This document shows positions 1-16,495 of a stretch of DNA of 64,000 nt, in pieces. The position numbers were made by a program, and so were the translations under genes. The DNA lies in contig NC_051436.1 in NCBI RefSeq assembly GCF_001649575.2, forward strand, positions 10,478,318-10,542,317, in the 5' to 3' direction. Every line of letters starts with the position of its first letter. Within the stretch, counting starts at the first letter, position 1. The notes beneath the pieces were generated by a model. That model ran no database searches. It saw only the letters and a list, made by a program, of their open reading frames with translations, and was not told the origin of the DNA. The DNA comes from Kryptolebias marmoratus (Eukaryota > Chordata > Actinopteri > Cyprinodontiformes > Rivulidae).

Positions 1-39
1 TCTGTGTGTGTGTGTGTGTGCGTCCGTCTCTCCGCGCAG

Positions 40-2122
40 GTCGTCATCGACAAGCATCCAGTCAGATTCTTCGTACATAAAAGGCCACACGTCGACTTCT
101 TTTTAGAAGTGGTGAGTGAAACGCGCAAACGCCACGCGGCTCCGATCGGGGTTGCCGTCTCGCTCCGCGGCACGACGACAAAAGGCCAATATTTGCTCCG
201 GTCCCGTGTTTGTGTGTCTTGAACGCGGCTGTGTGCGCAGGTGAGCCAGTGGTACGAGCTGGTGGTGTTCACGGCCAGCATGGAGATCTACGGCTCGGCA
301 GTCGCAGACAAGCTGGACAACAACAGGAACATCCTGAAACGCAGATACTACAGACAGGTAACGAGCTGCGGCCGGTGGATAATTGGCACCCTCGCTTCGC
401 TTCTTCTGGTGACTTTTATCGTCTCTCTCTTTTCTTTTGCCAGCATTGTACGTTGGATCTAGGTAGTTATATTAAAGACCTGTCTGTCGTACACGATGAC
501 CTGTCCAGTATTGTTATCCTGGACAACTCGCCTGGTGCTTATCGTAGCCATCCAGGTAAGAACTGGAGCATCTCAGAAGTAACGTTTTTAATAATATCTG
601 ACGTTTTTTTGAATAAACTGTATTCCAGATAACAGCTTTGATGAACAGAAATAAAGATCATTTTTTTTAATATTATCATTATTTTTGTCTAAGATTTAAA
701 GGGTAATTCAGTCTCACTTGTCGTAGATCAGGTTGGCCACAGAGTATAATCCGGACCAGACGGATGAGCTTAAAACAATAAATATTATCCTAAATGCTTA
801 AATATTCCTGCTTCAGTCTGTATCTGCTCCTTCATTGTGAAATCCCAGCCGCTCCTCTGACTCGACTGTCTGTTTTCTGCCCCGCAGACAATGCAATACC
901 CATCAAGTCCTGGTTCAGTGACCCTAGTGACACAGCACTTCTTAACCTGCTGCCTATGCTGGACGCACTAAGGTAACCGGATCAACGAGGCCAGCGTGAA
1001 ACAAGCAGACGACGCTGCTTCATTTAATCCATCCAAGTGGTTTACGGCTGTTCTGAATCTATGTGATCTGTGGTCATGTAGGAGCAGCCGCAGCACGTTT
1101 GAGTCATTTATCTGTTTGTAGTTTCCCATCAAGGATCCAGAGTCTGTAATGTGTTAAAGTGGTCTTCATCAACAGTTCTTAAAGCTATCTGAAGGTCTGT
1201 GAAAAGTCAACTTTCTTCATTTTCTGTCCAGTATTTGAGTCATTTTCAGAGGGACGTTGTGTTTAAGCCCCTTAACTCTGACCTATGAATCATTCAGGTG
1301 TAAAAAAAATAATAACTCAAGGGATGGACCGGTGTTGTGGACGCGTAATGTAGAATTAAGGCCCTGATAGAAAATTCTTCAGGCACTTTACCGACACAAA
1401 GACGGTTTATTCTCGCGTTTATAAGCCTGCGCTCCAACTCTGCAACCGTGTAGCACAGAAATGGGTCAAGGATGATCCCTATTGATTTCAAGGTTGTGAA
1501 AAACCTTGTTTGTGCTCCAACTCCAGCCACATGTGTGAAGGATTTCAGGCTTTGGGTTTTGATTCATCTGACAGTTTTCTGATGGACGTATTAGGCGCCG
1601 TTGGCCGAACTCTCGTTTTAGTTTGATCTATTTAAAAAAAAATGGAGTTTGACACCAAAAAAAGGGATTTTATCACCAAAAAGTTGACTCCCTAAGAACT
1701 ACTAGCCGAAATAGATGCACCTCTCACGGTCCCGCTTCACGTCTTTGTTGGCTTTCAGATACCTTTCATCTGGTTTAGACATTTAAACACTTCTTCTTTT
1801 GTCATCTACTTTCCCTCGTTTCCCTTTTTTCTTTTGTTTTAAGCACATACTGCACAAAACGTTGTTGAGGTCGGGAACAGCTGGACAGAAAATCGGAGAA
1901 AAAGTAGAAAAAGTTCCGATCTTTTAAATGACCCTCGTTGAGCCTGAAGTTGTGTTCAGGACCACTTTAAAGAAAGTTCAGCAGAAAATAAACAAGTAAA
2001 AAAACATCACTGACTCCAGCACCGGTTCTCTGTCCCACGCTCTGCTCCATCTGTCCCGCAGGTTCACCGCTGATGTTCGCTCCGTCCTCAGTCGAAACCT
2101 CCACCAGCACCGGCTCTGGTGA
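40..2122 (+). CDS. ctdnep1: CTD nuclear envelope phosphatase 1 (Dullard), 3' part
   Basis: Five exons, 40-111, 241-357, 444-555, 888-972 and 2062-2122, join in frame with GT-AG junctions to give 148 C-terminal residues and a TGA stop. The product is very close to vertebrate CTDNEP1: it contains [54 protein letters not shown] and ends in [16 protein letters not shown]1 is a HAD-family Ser/Thr phosphatase of the nuclear envelope and ER that dephosphorylates lipin. The later HAD motifs are visible (the Thr of VVFTAS, the Lys/Arg stretch, and ILDNS). The N-terminal membrane segment and the catalytic DxDx motif lie before base 1. The last intron (973-2061) is the longest. Which teleost copy (a or b) it is cannot be decided here. 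Confidence 0.96.
1440..1535 (+). repeat. Copy of a dispersed repeat (family of 4430-4680)
   Basis: The phrase GATCCCTATTGATTTCAAGG at about 1471, followed by 'gtgctccaactccagc', recurs at about 4470 with small changes and again at about 4618. This marks a dispersed non-coding repeat inside the last ctdnep1 intron. Confidence 0.55.
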
Positions 2123-3385
2123 TTGGCCGAAAAGGGGAGAGGCGTTGAGGGGAGGAGCTCGTCGACCAGCCTCCTCCTCCTCCCCCCGCTGCCGCCGCTG
2201 CTGCCGGTCTCCATCCTGCCCTCCGTCCCCCACCCGGACGACCCGCCGGCACCTCTCCAGACGTCTCTCGGAGGAGACGTTGGCGGGGGTGGGGGGGGAT
2301 GAACAGTACGGGATCACCAGAAACCCCCCTTCCACCACCTCCTTCCCAAAAAAAGAAAGAAAAAACTACCGGGGAAGGGAGAGGGAGCAAGTTTTTTTTG
2401 TTTTGTTTTGTTTTTTTTCCTCCACCTTCTTGAATCTTGTCTCTTTTTTTTTTTCAAAAACAAATCAGAGCCTCTCTGCCTTACAGCTCCTGATACTGAC
2501 TGGGTGAGTATGGAGGCGAGTTCGGAGTTTCCCCCTTTTTTTTTTTTTTTTTTTTAAACTTTCCGGATTACCTGGAGGAGGCGGTAAAAGAAGGAGCGAC
2601 AAAAACAATTCAGCACCTCTCCTGCTTTTCGATCATCATTTCACTCCTGCTGCTGCTGCTGAGAACTCATCGGTCCGTCTCATCCTCCCAGGGAAACGAG
2701 TTAGGAAGAGAAATCTAACAAACTGTTCCCACATTTCTGTCTTATTTTTATTTTTAAATCCCAACATTGATTCATTTACTCCCGAGGTACTTCTCTTTCC
2801 TTCCCAGCAAGAATGGATTTATTTAATTAACGTTATTGATGGACTTTGCTTGCAAACAAAACATCGACAGGCGGTTTGTTTTCCCGAACAGTTCCTTTAT
2901 TTTTGTTTTTTTTTTTGTTCCTCGCTCAGTAATAATCAAAAACCTCCCGATGGGACTTCGAGATTTAAAGACTGAAAAGTTGTAACGATAAGTGGACTGC
3001 CGCGCCGCTGTTTCCATATCTGATTGTTTCTTTACCATGATAAGATAGTATAAATTTTACATTCATACCATTTAACCCCCCTCCTTATTATTTCGTCATT
3101 TGATGCCATCCTGATTTCATCTAATAGGAATTGCACTTAATTTCCTCCTCCTCCGTTTCTGTTGCAGGTTGTTTTTCAGTTCGACTCAGATTTGCAACCC
3201 TCCCTCTTCTGTTTTTACCCCCCCCTTATTGATTGTATGGGTTCAGCTATAAACTCCCCCCACCCCCACCACTGTCTCAAAATGCCTTCTGAACAATGTC
3301 CGTCTCATCAGAGCTCACAGCGGCTTCTTATCGGCTCTGTCTCCATGTCTGTGTTACTAATAAAACACTCGTCAGTATCGAACAG
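2123..3385 (+). other. ctdnep1 3' UTR (probable)
   Basis: This runs from the ctdnep1 stop to a candidate polyadenylation signal AATAAA at 3359-3364. It is pyrimidine- and T-run-rich and has no conserved reading frame. Open frames across 2073-2507 are low-complexity Ser/Arg or Gly-rich and are not supported as genes. The true cleavage site is not determined. Confidence 0.45.
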
Positions 3386-4429
3386 CTATTTATCGGCTTC
3401 TTTTCTTCTAATATAAATAACCCCAGTCCCCCCCCCCCTTTTGTTTGTTTTTTATTTTTATTTCCATGCCTAAATTGTAATTTTCGCAGGTCATCGAGTA
3501 AACGAGGTAAAGATGAGCAGAAACTCAGTTTGTGATTTGCCGCCACCGTGTGGTGACGTCAGGGACTGCAGCGCTCTCCTCAGTTCCTGTTTGTTTCAGT
3601 TTTTCTGCCACAGATTAAAGTGTCAACTCTTTTTTTTTTTTTGTCTTTGCAGGTTGAAATTAAACTACCCGAGTTTTATATTTTGAACATAATTCTGCCA
3701 GGTTTATTGTGGTTTGTGTTGCCGAAACAATCTCAGAAGTGTTTATTCAGCAGAATGTACGTTAGTTACCCTTTTTATTTTTTTAAGATTATCTAGTTCT
3801 CAGGGGGCTTTTTTTTCTACTGAGCATTTTCTTAAAAAGCTGCAATATTTTGATTATCATAATGTCGTTTTTTTTTTTTCTTTTTTTTCTTGAAGGTCTT
3901 GTTTAAAGGAACAGGTAAGTGTTTCAGTTTTAAGCGAGTACACATCTGGTTATTATTGGTGTTTTCAGACATTTTGTTTTTTCTTAATCACTCAATTAAG
4001 CCTGATTCAGGCTGTGCAATAAGAAGCAACCACGCTGCGTTTAATGACCATTAAAGTGGCATTAACGATGTTTGTTTTCCCCACCTCTTGCTTTAATAAT
4101 GCCCGAAGGAGATGATGTTTTTGCCCGTGTTTGTGTGTCTGTCGTTTCAAATATATTTTTTTGCTCTTCCAGGTCATGAATCAATAAAGGTACTCTTGTT
4201 TTTGGGCCCCGTAATAAAAACAAATATCCAGTTGGAAGGATAAGAGCGAGCCCTATCAGCACTTTATTCACATGACGAATGTTGCTGCTGAACAGGCAGC
4301 CGGGAACAAACCGTCCAATCAGATCTTCTGTTTTTAATCTGGATACTTATTATGGGATGTGTTTTGTTATGTTGTCATCTGTGTACAGTTTCTTGTCCGA
4401 GGTCTAAGTTGATAACCCTTTAACGCAGG

Positions 4430-4680
4430 AATGTCAAATGGCGCAGCTGGATGCCTCATGGGTCGAGGCTGATCCCTATTGATTTCAAGGTCACAGGGTT
4501 GAAGGATAATGCCACAGGGGACCCCCTCTATGAAAACTTTGTCCGTGCTCTAAATCTGCAACTTCATCATATAGGAATGTAAAAACTGCTTAGCTGGACA
4601 CCTCATTAGTCAAAAATGATCCCTACTGATTTCAAGGTCACGGGGTCAAAGGTCAGTGCCACAGGTGAGCCCTTCTTTGC
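4430..4680 (+). repeat. Two tandem copies of a dispersed repeat unit
   Basis: Two segments, starting near 4430 and 4575, share the order 'aggaatgt(c)aaa', 'agctgga..cctcat', GATCCCTA(T/C)TGATTTCAAGG, 'tcac(a/g)gggt', 'gccacag'. The period is about 145-150 bp. A further diverged copy lies at 1440-1535. Confidence 0.6.
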
Positions 4681-4795
4681 TCCAGCTGCACATCCAAGTA
4701 GCTCAGAGGCGTCAAAGTTTTTGTTCCTTGGTTTTTGCCTACAGGCGGGTGCTTTACGTGCTGTTGGTTGTGATGCTGTTGTGCAGAGCGTGGCT

Positions 4796-4797
<2 letters not shown>

Positions 4798-4831
<34 letters not shown>

Positions 4832-4869
4832 GGGGGGGGGGGGNNNNNNNNNNNNNNGGGGGGGGGGGG
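4798..4869. repeat. (GT)n microsatellite, G run and assembly gap
   Basis: A (TG)n tract (about 4799-4828) passes into a G homopolymer that is broken by 14 N (4844-4857) and resumes. The gap is best read as sequencing failure across a long G run. Confidence 0.85.
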
Positions 4870-6060
4870 CGTTGTTGGATATTTGGTACTAATCATGAAA
4901 ACATTTGTAGAGAAGAGGAAACTTGGTTCAGAGTGAGGCAAACGTGTCAGTTCAAAACCCCCAAAAAGAAAGTACAAAAAAACAAAAGAAAATACAGAAA
5001 TATTAGCAAAAGCATCAGCAGAGAAGGCCGATAAAAGGGGAAGCTGTGTGTCTTCATTTTAAAAAACAGGTAATATAATGGTAAGAGTCCTCAGGAACCC
5101 CCCCCTGATCTGCAGGAGAAATAATAAGACTTTGATGCTGGGAGGCGTTTTATGACCGGAAGGGTTTTAACTTGTGTATCAATACAAAGGGGCTGAATTA
5201 TTTTTGCTTTCGGTTCCGTTCTTCAAAGCAAATATTTGAACTCGAGATGTCTCCTGAGATGTGAGGTGTCACACAAAGAAGTCTCATGAACAGGTTGAGT
5301 CACACCGACAGGTTTTTTTTTTTTTTTTGGTTTGTTTGTTGTTTTAGGAAGTGATCATATGATCGAGAACAAGAGACCCACCCTTAATTTTTCATTAATA
5401 TTAAACACATCCCATTAAATCTTCATAAAACAAACGTTACATGAATGTAAACTCAAATATTCCAGTAATTGTCCACATTTATTATCTTACTGCAGCATTT
5501 AAAGCCATTTAGGTGAGACTGAAAGACTGCAAACTACTAGGAAACAACCTTATTTGAATAAAAAGTTCTTTTTTTTTTTATGGAAGTGACCCAGTGTGCC
5601 TCCTGTTTCACGTGACAGTGTCTGTTGTAATTATAAACCCCAAACCTGTCTTAAGATTTGATCAAACTGCCTGAATGTTGCAATCCGTGTTTCTGTGGCA
5701 GCAGCTATTGGAAATATTTTATCTCTTAATCAGCTTGTGTGGGGAAATCTGCGGATATATACTAACTTGAGATGTGTGACTCTTTCTGCTGTTTTCCCTT
5801 GGTGTATTTAATGAGTAAAACCTAAAAGGAGAGTAAATATGACATGTTTTTGTGGGGGTTTTCCTCCCTCAGCAGCTCCTCCTGCCGCTGCTGGGCCTCG
5901 GTCATATGACAAGGACAGACGCCGCCTTCTGCGTCTTCATGCGCGCAATGGTTCGTAAAAATAAAATAGTGCTTTAGAAAAATCCAAACTGTGAGTCACG
6001 AAAATCCTTTAGAATAAATGTAAAGTATGAGATAAGAAGTTCAGCCTTGTTCAACGAGGA

Positions 6061-9650
<3,590 letters not shown>

Positions 9651-11300
9651 CCCCCTCCCTCCACCCCCACCCTCTACCNCCTCTACCCCCCCGTCCTCTT
9701 CTTCAACCTCCACCCCACCTTTCTGAGACCTCCATCGTTCAGTCATTTAAATATTAAAATCCAGCTCAGCGGCTTCGAGTTTCCAGCGTGAATACGTCAA
9801 ATGCACTTTCATCACTACTTATGCATTACTTCTCTTCTGCAGTCTGAATTGTATTAGCTCCGATTTCTTTATTTTGTCTTTTTTTTTTCAGTAACGGCCT
9901 TTCCACAGGCGGCGTCGTGGCCAGTTCTTTCTCCAGTGTGATTATCGATCATAGTTTAATATAAAAACAACCGAGAAGGAATAACGTGATCATCTTGAAC
10001 TACGTTGGTTTAAATCAGCTCTTACTGACTATAATCTTAATTATTAGGTGTCCAGTTTGGTGTTTAGGGTTAGGAAATGTATTAATCTTATCGGTTAAAG
10101 GCTTGTAGTTTAATCTCTAGTTTGGGGGGGAAGGATAACTGTTTTGCAGCAGTTGTTTCTTAGGAAAAACAAGGCTAGATTGTATTTTTTTTGTCACATA
10201 TGAATATTATTTGCTGGCCTGCGTCTGATCGTACGACAGGAGGACGATAGAATTCAGACTCCACAATCATCTGCTTTCAGTGGTGAGATAATTACGTTGA
10301 CTGCTACTTTGATTATTGTTGTTATTGTTTATTTCAAATGGCTTTGTTTCTGAAGGTATTGTAAAGCTGAGTGCAATTTTCTTCTTCTTTATTATTATTA
10401 TTATTATTTTTTAAAGTTTGTCTTCTTTTTTTTTTTTTGAAAAGAAAAAAAGAAACACAGTTTGAACTCTGTATACAGCTGCATTACTGGCTCTTTCTCT
10501 CCATTCATTACCATACTTGATAAAATGTGATGAAAATCCGTCCGTGTTTCTTTATTGAATGAATGTTAAACAAAATGGCGCACCTTGACCTTTGAACCCG
10601 GGCCTTATCGCTTCAGATACAGTCTTAAAGTTTCACAGCTACCCCGTTTTTACTCCTAATGCTGACATTTTCATCAAGTAGCTCTTTGGGAATCCCTTTG
10701 TTGGAGCTAAAATACTATTTTGTGTTTGTTAAACTCATATTTGTTATTTTTTTTATTGTAAATGCAACAAAAAATAAGCAAACATTGTCTTTGTTTCAAG
10801 CTGCTGGTATCAAAGTGCCTAAAGATTTTATTTAAACTTGTTTGGTGTTTTTAAAAAACCTTTTTATGCCGAAATGATTCAAAGGTTAGAGTTCAGTGGC
10901 GTGACTGACTGACTGAAACAAAATCTGCAAAAAACGTTGAAGAATTGAGCAGAAAATTAGCAAAAAGCAGCAACAAAAGTTCAAAGAAAAGCTTCAACAG
11001 ACCCTCAAAATCAAGTTTAATCTGAAATATTACAACAAAGTCAGCGGATTGAAGCTGAAATATAAAGAAATGAGGGGGCGACTTGAGATTTATGCTCAGC
11101 GCTGCAGAACTATGAAGGCAAAAAGTTGGAAGGGAAACTAAAAGATGTCAAAAATGACTCCTTTTTTTTCAATAATTTTTTGAAACTCAGAATTATAATC
11201 ATTTTAATCAACCAGGAAACTACAAACGTTTAGGCAATTAAGTATATTTAAAAATACAAAATAGAAGGCTCTTGGTTAAAAAAAGACGAGTTTATTTGCT
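9651..11300 (+). other. gabarap 3' UTR and spacer to gps2
   Basis: T- and A-rich sequence with no supported gene. A weak ATTAAA lies at 9753-9758, and the 3' UTR could run well past it. Only short fortuitous frames are present. Confidence 0.5.
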
Positions 11301-11334
11301 CAGTTTGACTGAGGTTGGCGCTATTAACAGTAGA

Positions 11335-11384
11335 ACTACAATTCCCAGAGTGCATTTCGGGGCAGCTACTCCCCACCGGAAGTG
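11335..11384 (+). promoter_or_regulatory. gps2 promoter: ZNF143/Staf-type motif and ETS site
   Basis: ACTACAATTCCCAGAGTGCA at 11335-11354 closely matches the long ZNF143 (Staf/SBF) motif, usually ACTACAATTCCCAGCATGC. CCGGAAGTG at 11376-11384 is an ETS-family core. The pair lies about 600 bp before the gps2 ATG and just before a likely non-coding first exon that ends at a GTAAGT donor (11525). Such pairs are typical of TATA-less housekeeping promoters. Confidence 0.7.
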
Positions 11385-11958
11385 CAACTTTTTTCACCCG
11401 GGCCTAAAAAAAATCTTCCGCTCCTTCTGTTTATATTTTGGGCCGAAGTTTTGACTTCAGGCCCCTTAAACTGAAAACCGCTGCACGTTCAATTCCTCAG
11501 TGAACGACTCACAAAACGACAAAAGTAAGTTTGTTTAAGAATATCATCGCCCAGCGAAATTAAAAGTAAACAAATCAATAAAAAAACGTTAAATGTGTAA
11601 CGTAGTTAAAGTGCTAAGCAGCTAGCTAGCTAGCAAACGTTTTTATTCCCCCGAGCAAATTGCCAAAATACAATTTTTATCCCAGCTTTGCTCATTTAAT
11701 GAACACATATCTGCGTTTTTAATGCTTTAATGCCTGTCGGAGAATTTCAGCCAATAATTTTAATATAAAACGCGTGTTACACAGGCTGCTCTAGCTTAGC
11801 ATTTGGCTAGTAATAGTCGTTTTCGTTATCCTCGCCCAACACATGCCGGATGTTACAAACTTTAATGCCTCTCCTTGTGCTCCTCTTTGTGTCACCTTTT
11901 TTTTTATTATGTTATTTTTTTTGGACCGTGTCAGCTGGCCCCTCCGCTGCCTGTCACC

Positions 11959-14900
11959 ATGCCCGCCCTGCTGGAGAGACCCAAGCTGTCCAACGCGATG
12001 GCCAGAGCCCTCCACAAGCACATCATGAGGGAGCGGGAGCGCAAGAGACAAGGTGTGTGTCCCGTGTCCAAATGTCCCACCTGAGCTGCCTGGTTTCTGT
12101 CACAGCATCAGAGAGTGGGACCGGGCCCACGCTGACTCTCATGTGTCTCAGTTTAAAACCAGTCATTCAGTTGATTGTTCTCCATTTTACCTCTTTGAAT
12201 CAGTGACTGAAAACTGTGTTGATGGCCAAGTCTGTCTATTCTGAAACGACGAGATAAACAAGACGTCCACCGGTGGGGGGGCTGGTACTCAAAGGAGCCC
12301 AGAACCACCCCGGGCTTCCGGTCGGTAAAATGCCCACAGTGTTTTGCTTCCTGCCTTTCTGCCTCGGTCTTCTGAAAGCCCAACGTTCGAGACGCCTCAT
12401 AAGATCTCGTCAAAAGCTGCTGCGTCCGAGCAGACCGCAAAAGAAAAAGAAGAATGCCGAGAAGAAGTCGTGGCGGTGGAAGAAAGGAGTAATTAAGGGG
12501 AAGAGTCTGATTGTTTTTGCTGCATTTATGTCCTCATGTGCAAATAAAATATAGATGTGCAACATCAAGGCAGCTTGTAGATAACAACAGACTTTCTGTT
12601 TGGGTGGAAATGTTTAAACTTTTAAGTTCCCCGGAAAAAAAAAGCAAACCTCTCTTGTGGTGTTTAAGTTCTGGGTGCTGTTGGTCAAGAACAGCCCTTG
12701 TCGTCATGTTTAGGACCTTATTAAATGCTTTAGTGGTAATGTCTTGGTTTTGACGCTCCTTCGGTTGGCAGACAACTACAGGAAGCATTACTGCCACCGA
12801 CCGGTAAGAAGCGTGGACCACATGGCGCCTCGCGCTGCACGGGTCGGACTCCGTTCAATTACGTCATCATGTGATATTGCAATATTAATTGTTTTTCCAC
12901 CAGTGTTACCGTAAACGAGACGATATGGCACCCCCTCCACCGTCTGTCTAACAGCTAATTGCGGCTTTAATCAGCTCTCCGAGGTTAGTTGTCGAAGAGG
13001 AAACCAGAAGCTTTGGTCTCACTCGAGAAACAGAAAAGCTGCGCTCATGTTCGTCCTTAACTTCTACCTTTAGACGAGTCAATTCTGTCACGCTGGTGTC
13101 CGCTTTGCTGCTTTTCCACCGTGTATCAAATCTGATCCTTCGTTTCTCACGGACAAAAAGTAATAACACGTCATTCAATCCCCCTTTTTTTCCTGTGTAT
13201 TTGCCTCAAAACGGCCTTTTTTCTTTCTTTTCCTTTTATCAGAATAACACGGCTGTTCCGTCACTCAGCACCTGCTGCACATGTTGACTTAAATAAATTA
13301 ATATTTTGAGGTTTCAAGGTGTTCAAGCAACAAGAAACCTAAATAATAAATGTACCATTTATTATTTAGGTTTGTCCTTTGTCCTCTCCTACGTGTACGT
13401 TTTAAAACGTTTAGATTGGGTTTTTTTTTTTTTTTAATGATTAAATCCTGTGTTTGTGTTATTCTTTACAGAGGAGGAGGAGGTGGATAAAATGATGGAG
13501 CAGAAGCTGAAGGAGGAGGAGGAGAGAAAAAGGACGAAAGAAATCGAGGAGCGGATGTCGTTAGAGGAGACCAAAGAACAGGTCGGTGGTGGGGTGGGAG
13601 AGGAAGTCGTCTTCTCGGACACGTAAACGCGGCTGAACGCTAACAGCTGCTCCGCTCGCTCTCACAGGTGATGAAGATGGAAGAAAAGCTGCAGGGGCTT
13701 CAGGAGGAGAAGCATCAGCTCTTTTTACAGCTCAAGAAGGTCCTTCACGAAGAAGAAAAGAGGCGCAGAAAGGAGCAGAGGTATCACGGCTCAAATACTC
13801 TGACTGGATGTACGTTATTGTATCAAAGCGCTCTGAAATCTGTTGCATTGGTTTCTTTTTTTTTTGTCTTCAGTGACATCACAACCCTGACGTCAGCCAG
13901 CTACCAGTCCAGCCTGTCCATGCACACGGGACAGCACCTCCTCAACATTTCAGGTGAGACGCCGAACAAGCTCCAGGAGTTCTCGATATGAGTTCACGCG
14001 GTGACCTTTTAAATTTTTTTGCCTTTTGTTGTTTCAGGCAGTCCGGTCAGCCACAGTCGACCCGGCGCTCTGCTGGGAGAGCGGAGCAAACAACTGTTCC
14101 CGGCTTCCGTGATTCCTGTAAGGAAAAAGGCTTTTTAACTTGCAAGTGGGAAGCTGACTTCCAGCTTGCTTTGATTCGTTTTCAACAAGTTAAACACGCA
14201 AGTTTCGGACGTCAGAAGAGGCCGTCGCTGCTTTTCGTGTTTTCACCTCCTCCTCCTCCTCGTCTCCTCTCAGGCCCGTCCCTATCAGACCCCTGGGTTC
14301 AGCTCGGGCTCGGCGGAACACGGGCAGTTCAGCGGGAGCCAGGGGGTCCACGAGCCTTACGGCGTGGCTCCCGCCCAGCACCCGTCCTCCTACGCTCCCG
14401 GACCTTCGGTACCCGTCAGCTTTGCCAGCAGCTCTCAGATCCGAGGTAAAGAGTCGCACTCCGGCCCGCGATTGTTCGTTTGTTTCCCGTTAAACTGAGA
14501 TTACTTCTGACCGTTTGGAATCACGCCATCGTTACTAAACTCTGTCTTATTTTCCCATCAGGCGCGTCCGCATTTCAAGCGATGCAGTACCTCCCTCACC
14601 AGCAGGCCGGTTATCCCGTTCACGGTCACTTCACCTCTCAGCCGGGTGAGTCACGCCGCCGGGGCGCCAAAGGTTTAACCTTTAAAACCGATTTACGTCA
14701 TGTTGTTTAGAAATGGAGGTTTCGCCTCGAGCTCGGCCTCCTGGCACCTGTCCCCGTCGCTTACGAGTCTCTTCGGATATTAGAACTGTGACTTTTGAAC
14801 TCAGGGGAGGTCCAGCTCATTTCCACGGGGAGCCAAAATTTAAAAAAAAAAAACAATCGAAGACTAACGTTTCTATCTTTTATTCAACTTTGCTTTTTAG

Positions 14901-16495
14901 AAGGGGGGAACAAATAGCCTGTTTTTCAGACGTTTGATGTGAAATTATGCAGAAACGTAACTGGGTAACGTGTGCGTCTGCCGCAGGGTACATCCCAGGA
15001 GCGTCCATCCCTCTGCAGAAGCAGCTGGAACACGCCAACCAGCAGTCCGGCTTCACTGACGCAGTAAGACCTCTTCCTCTCCGCGCACGGCGACACGCCG
15101 GGGATCATTTCTGTTAAAGAGGGAAACAGTCGGAGCTCTCTAACACGCTGTTTATAGTGAAACCCTCAATTAATGTGAGAAATTAGTTATTTTTATCAAC
15201 CACTGTAACACAAAGATGAACGTTACAGCACACTCTGAGACCTTTCTCTCTTTCGGCACAGAACCTTTAGTTGCAACACATCAAAAACGTCTCAGATTCT
15301 CCTGTATTTATTCCAGTTCTTCTCCTCTCGATAACTGGCCTCAAATCTGGAATACCTGATTGTAGTTTCAAGTGATGTGAAGGTGTTTATTAGTGAGGGC
15401 GTGCTTTAACTGAACACTGATCCAGGACGTCTAATACGGCGACCGAGTGGTTATTTGATGAGAGCTTCAGAGCTGCTCTTCAGTCTCGTGTTCGTTTGAC
15501 TCCAGCATGTTTTTGTTCTCTCTGCGTTCCTTCAGGGTGGTTTGAGGCCGATGCATCCCTCCGCCATGCACCCATCTGCTCCAGGTCTGCTGCCCACTCC
15601 CATGGTCCAGATCCCCACTGCAAAGGTGAGGAGGCCCCTCGCAGTCGGGAGTTTCCATCTTTTTTTTTTCTTCTTTTTTTTTTTTTTTTCTAGGCTCTAT
15701 CATACTCCATAAAAAGTCAGGAATGAGGTTGGCGGTCACATTCGTTTCCGCGCACACCTTTCATCAGAAGCTCCTCCCTCCTCCTGTGGCATTAAAACAC
15801 CTTCTCAGCTCTCCTGTCCTCCTACAGATGTTTGCTTCCCTCACTGCGACCAGACGTGTTCATTAAACCGACTGAGACGCCGTATTTGACGGTGGACAGT
15901 AACGAGCGAACGAAGGAAACGTGTCCCCCACGCCGCCCGGCCCGAGGCGCTCTTCCTCCCGGCCGCCGCAGCCACGACGAGCCGCCTGCGTCTCCGCGGT
16001 CTTTTTAAACTCACAGGTTTCTAAGTTTCTGCTGGAACAGCCGTAAAGACGGCTGGATTTTCTAACAGCCTCCAGCTGCTTCCTCAGAGGAGCAGCAGAA
16101 GCAAAATGGCTCCATTAGAGCTCACCGGCTTTTCCCCTCATAAACAAACTTCTGACCAATCACACGACACTTAGAGCCTTGTGTCATGAAGGGATGAACA
16201 AAGCTGCTACTAGAACAAAAATGCTCTCAGTAAAAATACATATACTTCTGTTTAAACAACCAAGTAATGGGACACTGACAGCGCTGTAAGGGTTAAAAAA
16301 ACAAAGCATCAGTAAGGAATCACTGTGAAACATTTCAGCTGTTTTAAGGAATTTGTTTTGGTCTTAGCCCTGCTCTGACTTTGTTTTAACTGTTTTCTTC
16401 CGATTCAGGCTCCCTTCCAGAGCTCCCCGCAGGGCGCGCCTCGACACAGCTTCCTCCCCCAGAGCGGGCAGAGGTTCTACCACCACGGCAAATAA
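11959..16495 (+). CDS. gps2: G protein pathway suppressor 2
   Basis: Ten coding exons (11959-12052, 13472-13581, 13668-13780, 13874-13953, 14038-14117, 14274-14445, 14562-14645, 14987-15063, 15536-15625, 16409-16495) join in frame to 328 residues; human GPS2 has 327. The start MPALLERPKLSNAMARALHK matches GPS2. A highly charged coiled coil follows (EVDKMMEQKLKEEEERKR, then LQEEKHQLFLQLKKVLHEEE), then a low-complexity region rich in Pro, Ser, Gln and His with HGQFSGSQG and QLEHANQQSGF, ending RFYHHGK. GPS2 is a stable subunit of the NCoR/SMRT-TBL1-HDAC3 co-repressor complex, and the N-terminal coiled coil is the known binding region. An acceptor at 11934 implies that the ATG exon is the second exon, after a non-coding exon ending near 11524. 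Intron 1 holds a perfect hairpin (13335-13373). Confidence 0.97.
13335..13373. repeat. Perfect 18-bp inverted repeat, 3-nt spacer
   Basis: Arm AAACCTAAATAATAAATG (13335-13352) is followed by 'tac' and its exact reverse complement (13356-13373). It lies in gps2 intron 1, about 100 bp before coding exon 2. Confidence 0.85.

Larger units (their letters stand above)
3386..6060. other. Intergenic spacer between ctdnep1 and gabarap
   Basis: AT-rich spacer with long T runs, two adjacent copies of a dispersed repeat (4430-4680) and a GT/G-run microsatellite with a gap. No open frame here shows a recognisable domain or splice structure. I see no remnant of ELP5 or CLDN7, which lie between CTDNEP1 and SLC2A4 in mammals. 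Confidence 0.6.

Noticed and set aside
2073..2507. Ser/Arg-rich open frame after the ctdnep1 stop
   Set aside because: Low complexity, no domain, and it overlaps the last ctdnep1 coding exon in another frame; it is best read as 3' UTR.
4798..4977. His-Thr or Cys-Val repeat frames
   Set aside because: They are translations of a GT microsatellite and of N bases.
12010..12060. Alternative reading of gps2 exon 1 in the 11850-12206 frame
   Set aside because: It crosses the verified GT donor at 12053 and has no homology; the ATG at 11959 gives the conserved GPS2 N-terminus.
12273..12554. Lys/Arg-rich frame (RPQKKKKNAEKKSWRWKK)
   Set aside because: It lies within gps2 intron 1, lacks any domain or splice support, and is short.
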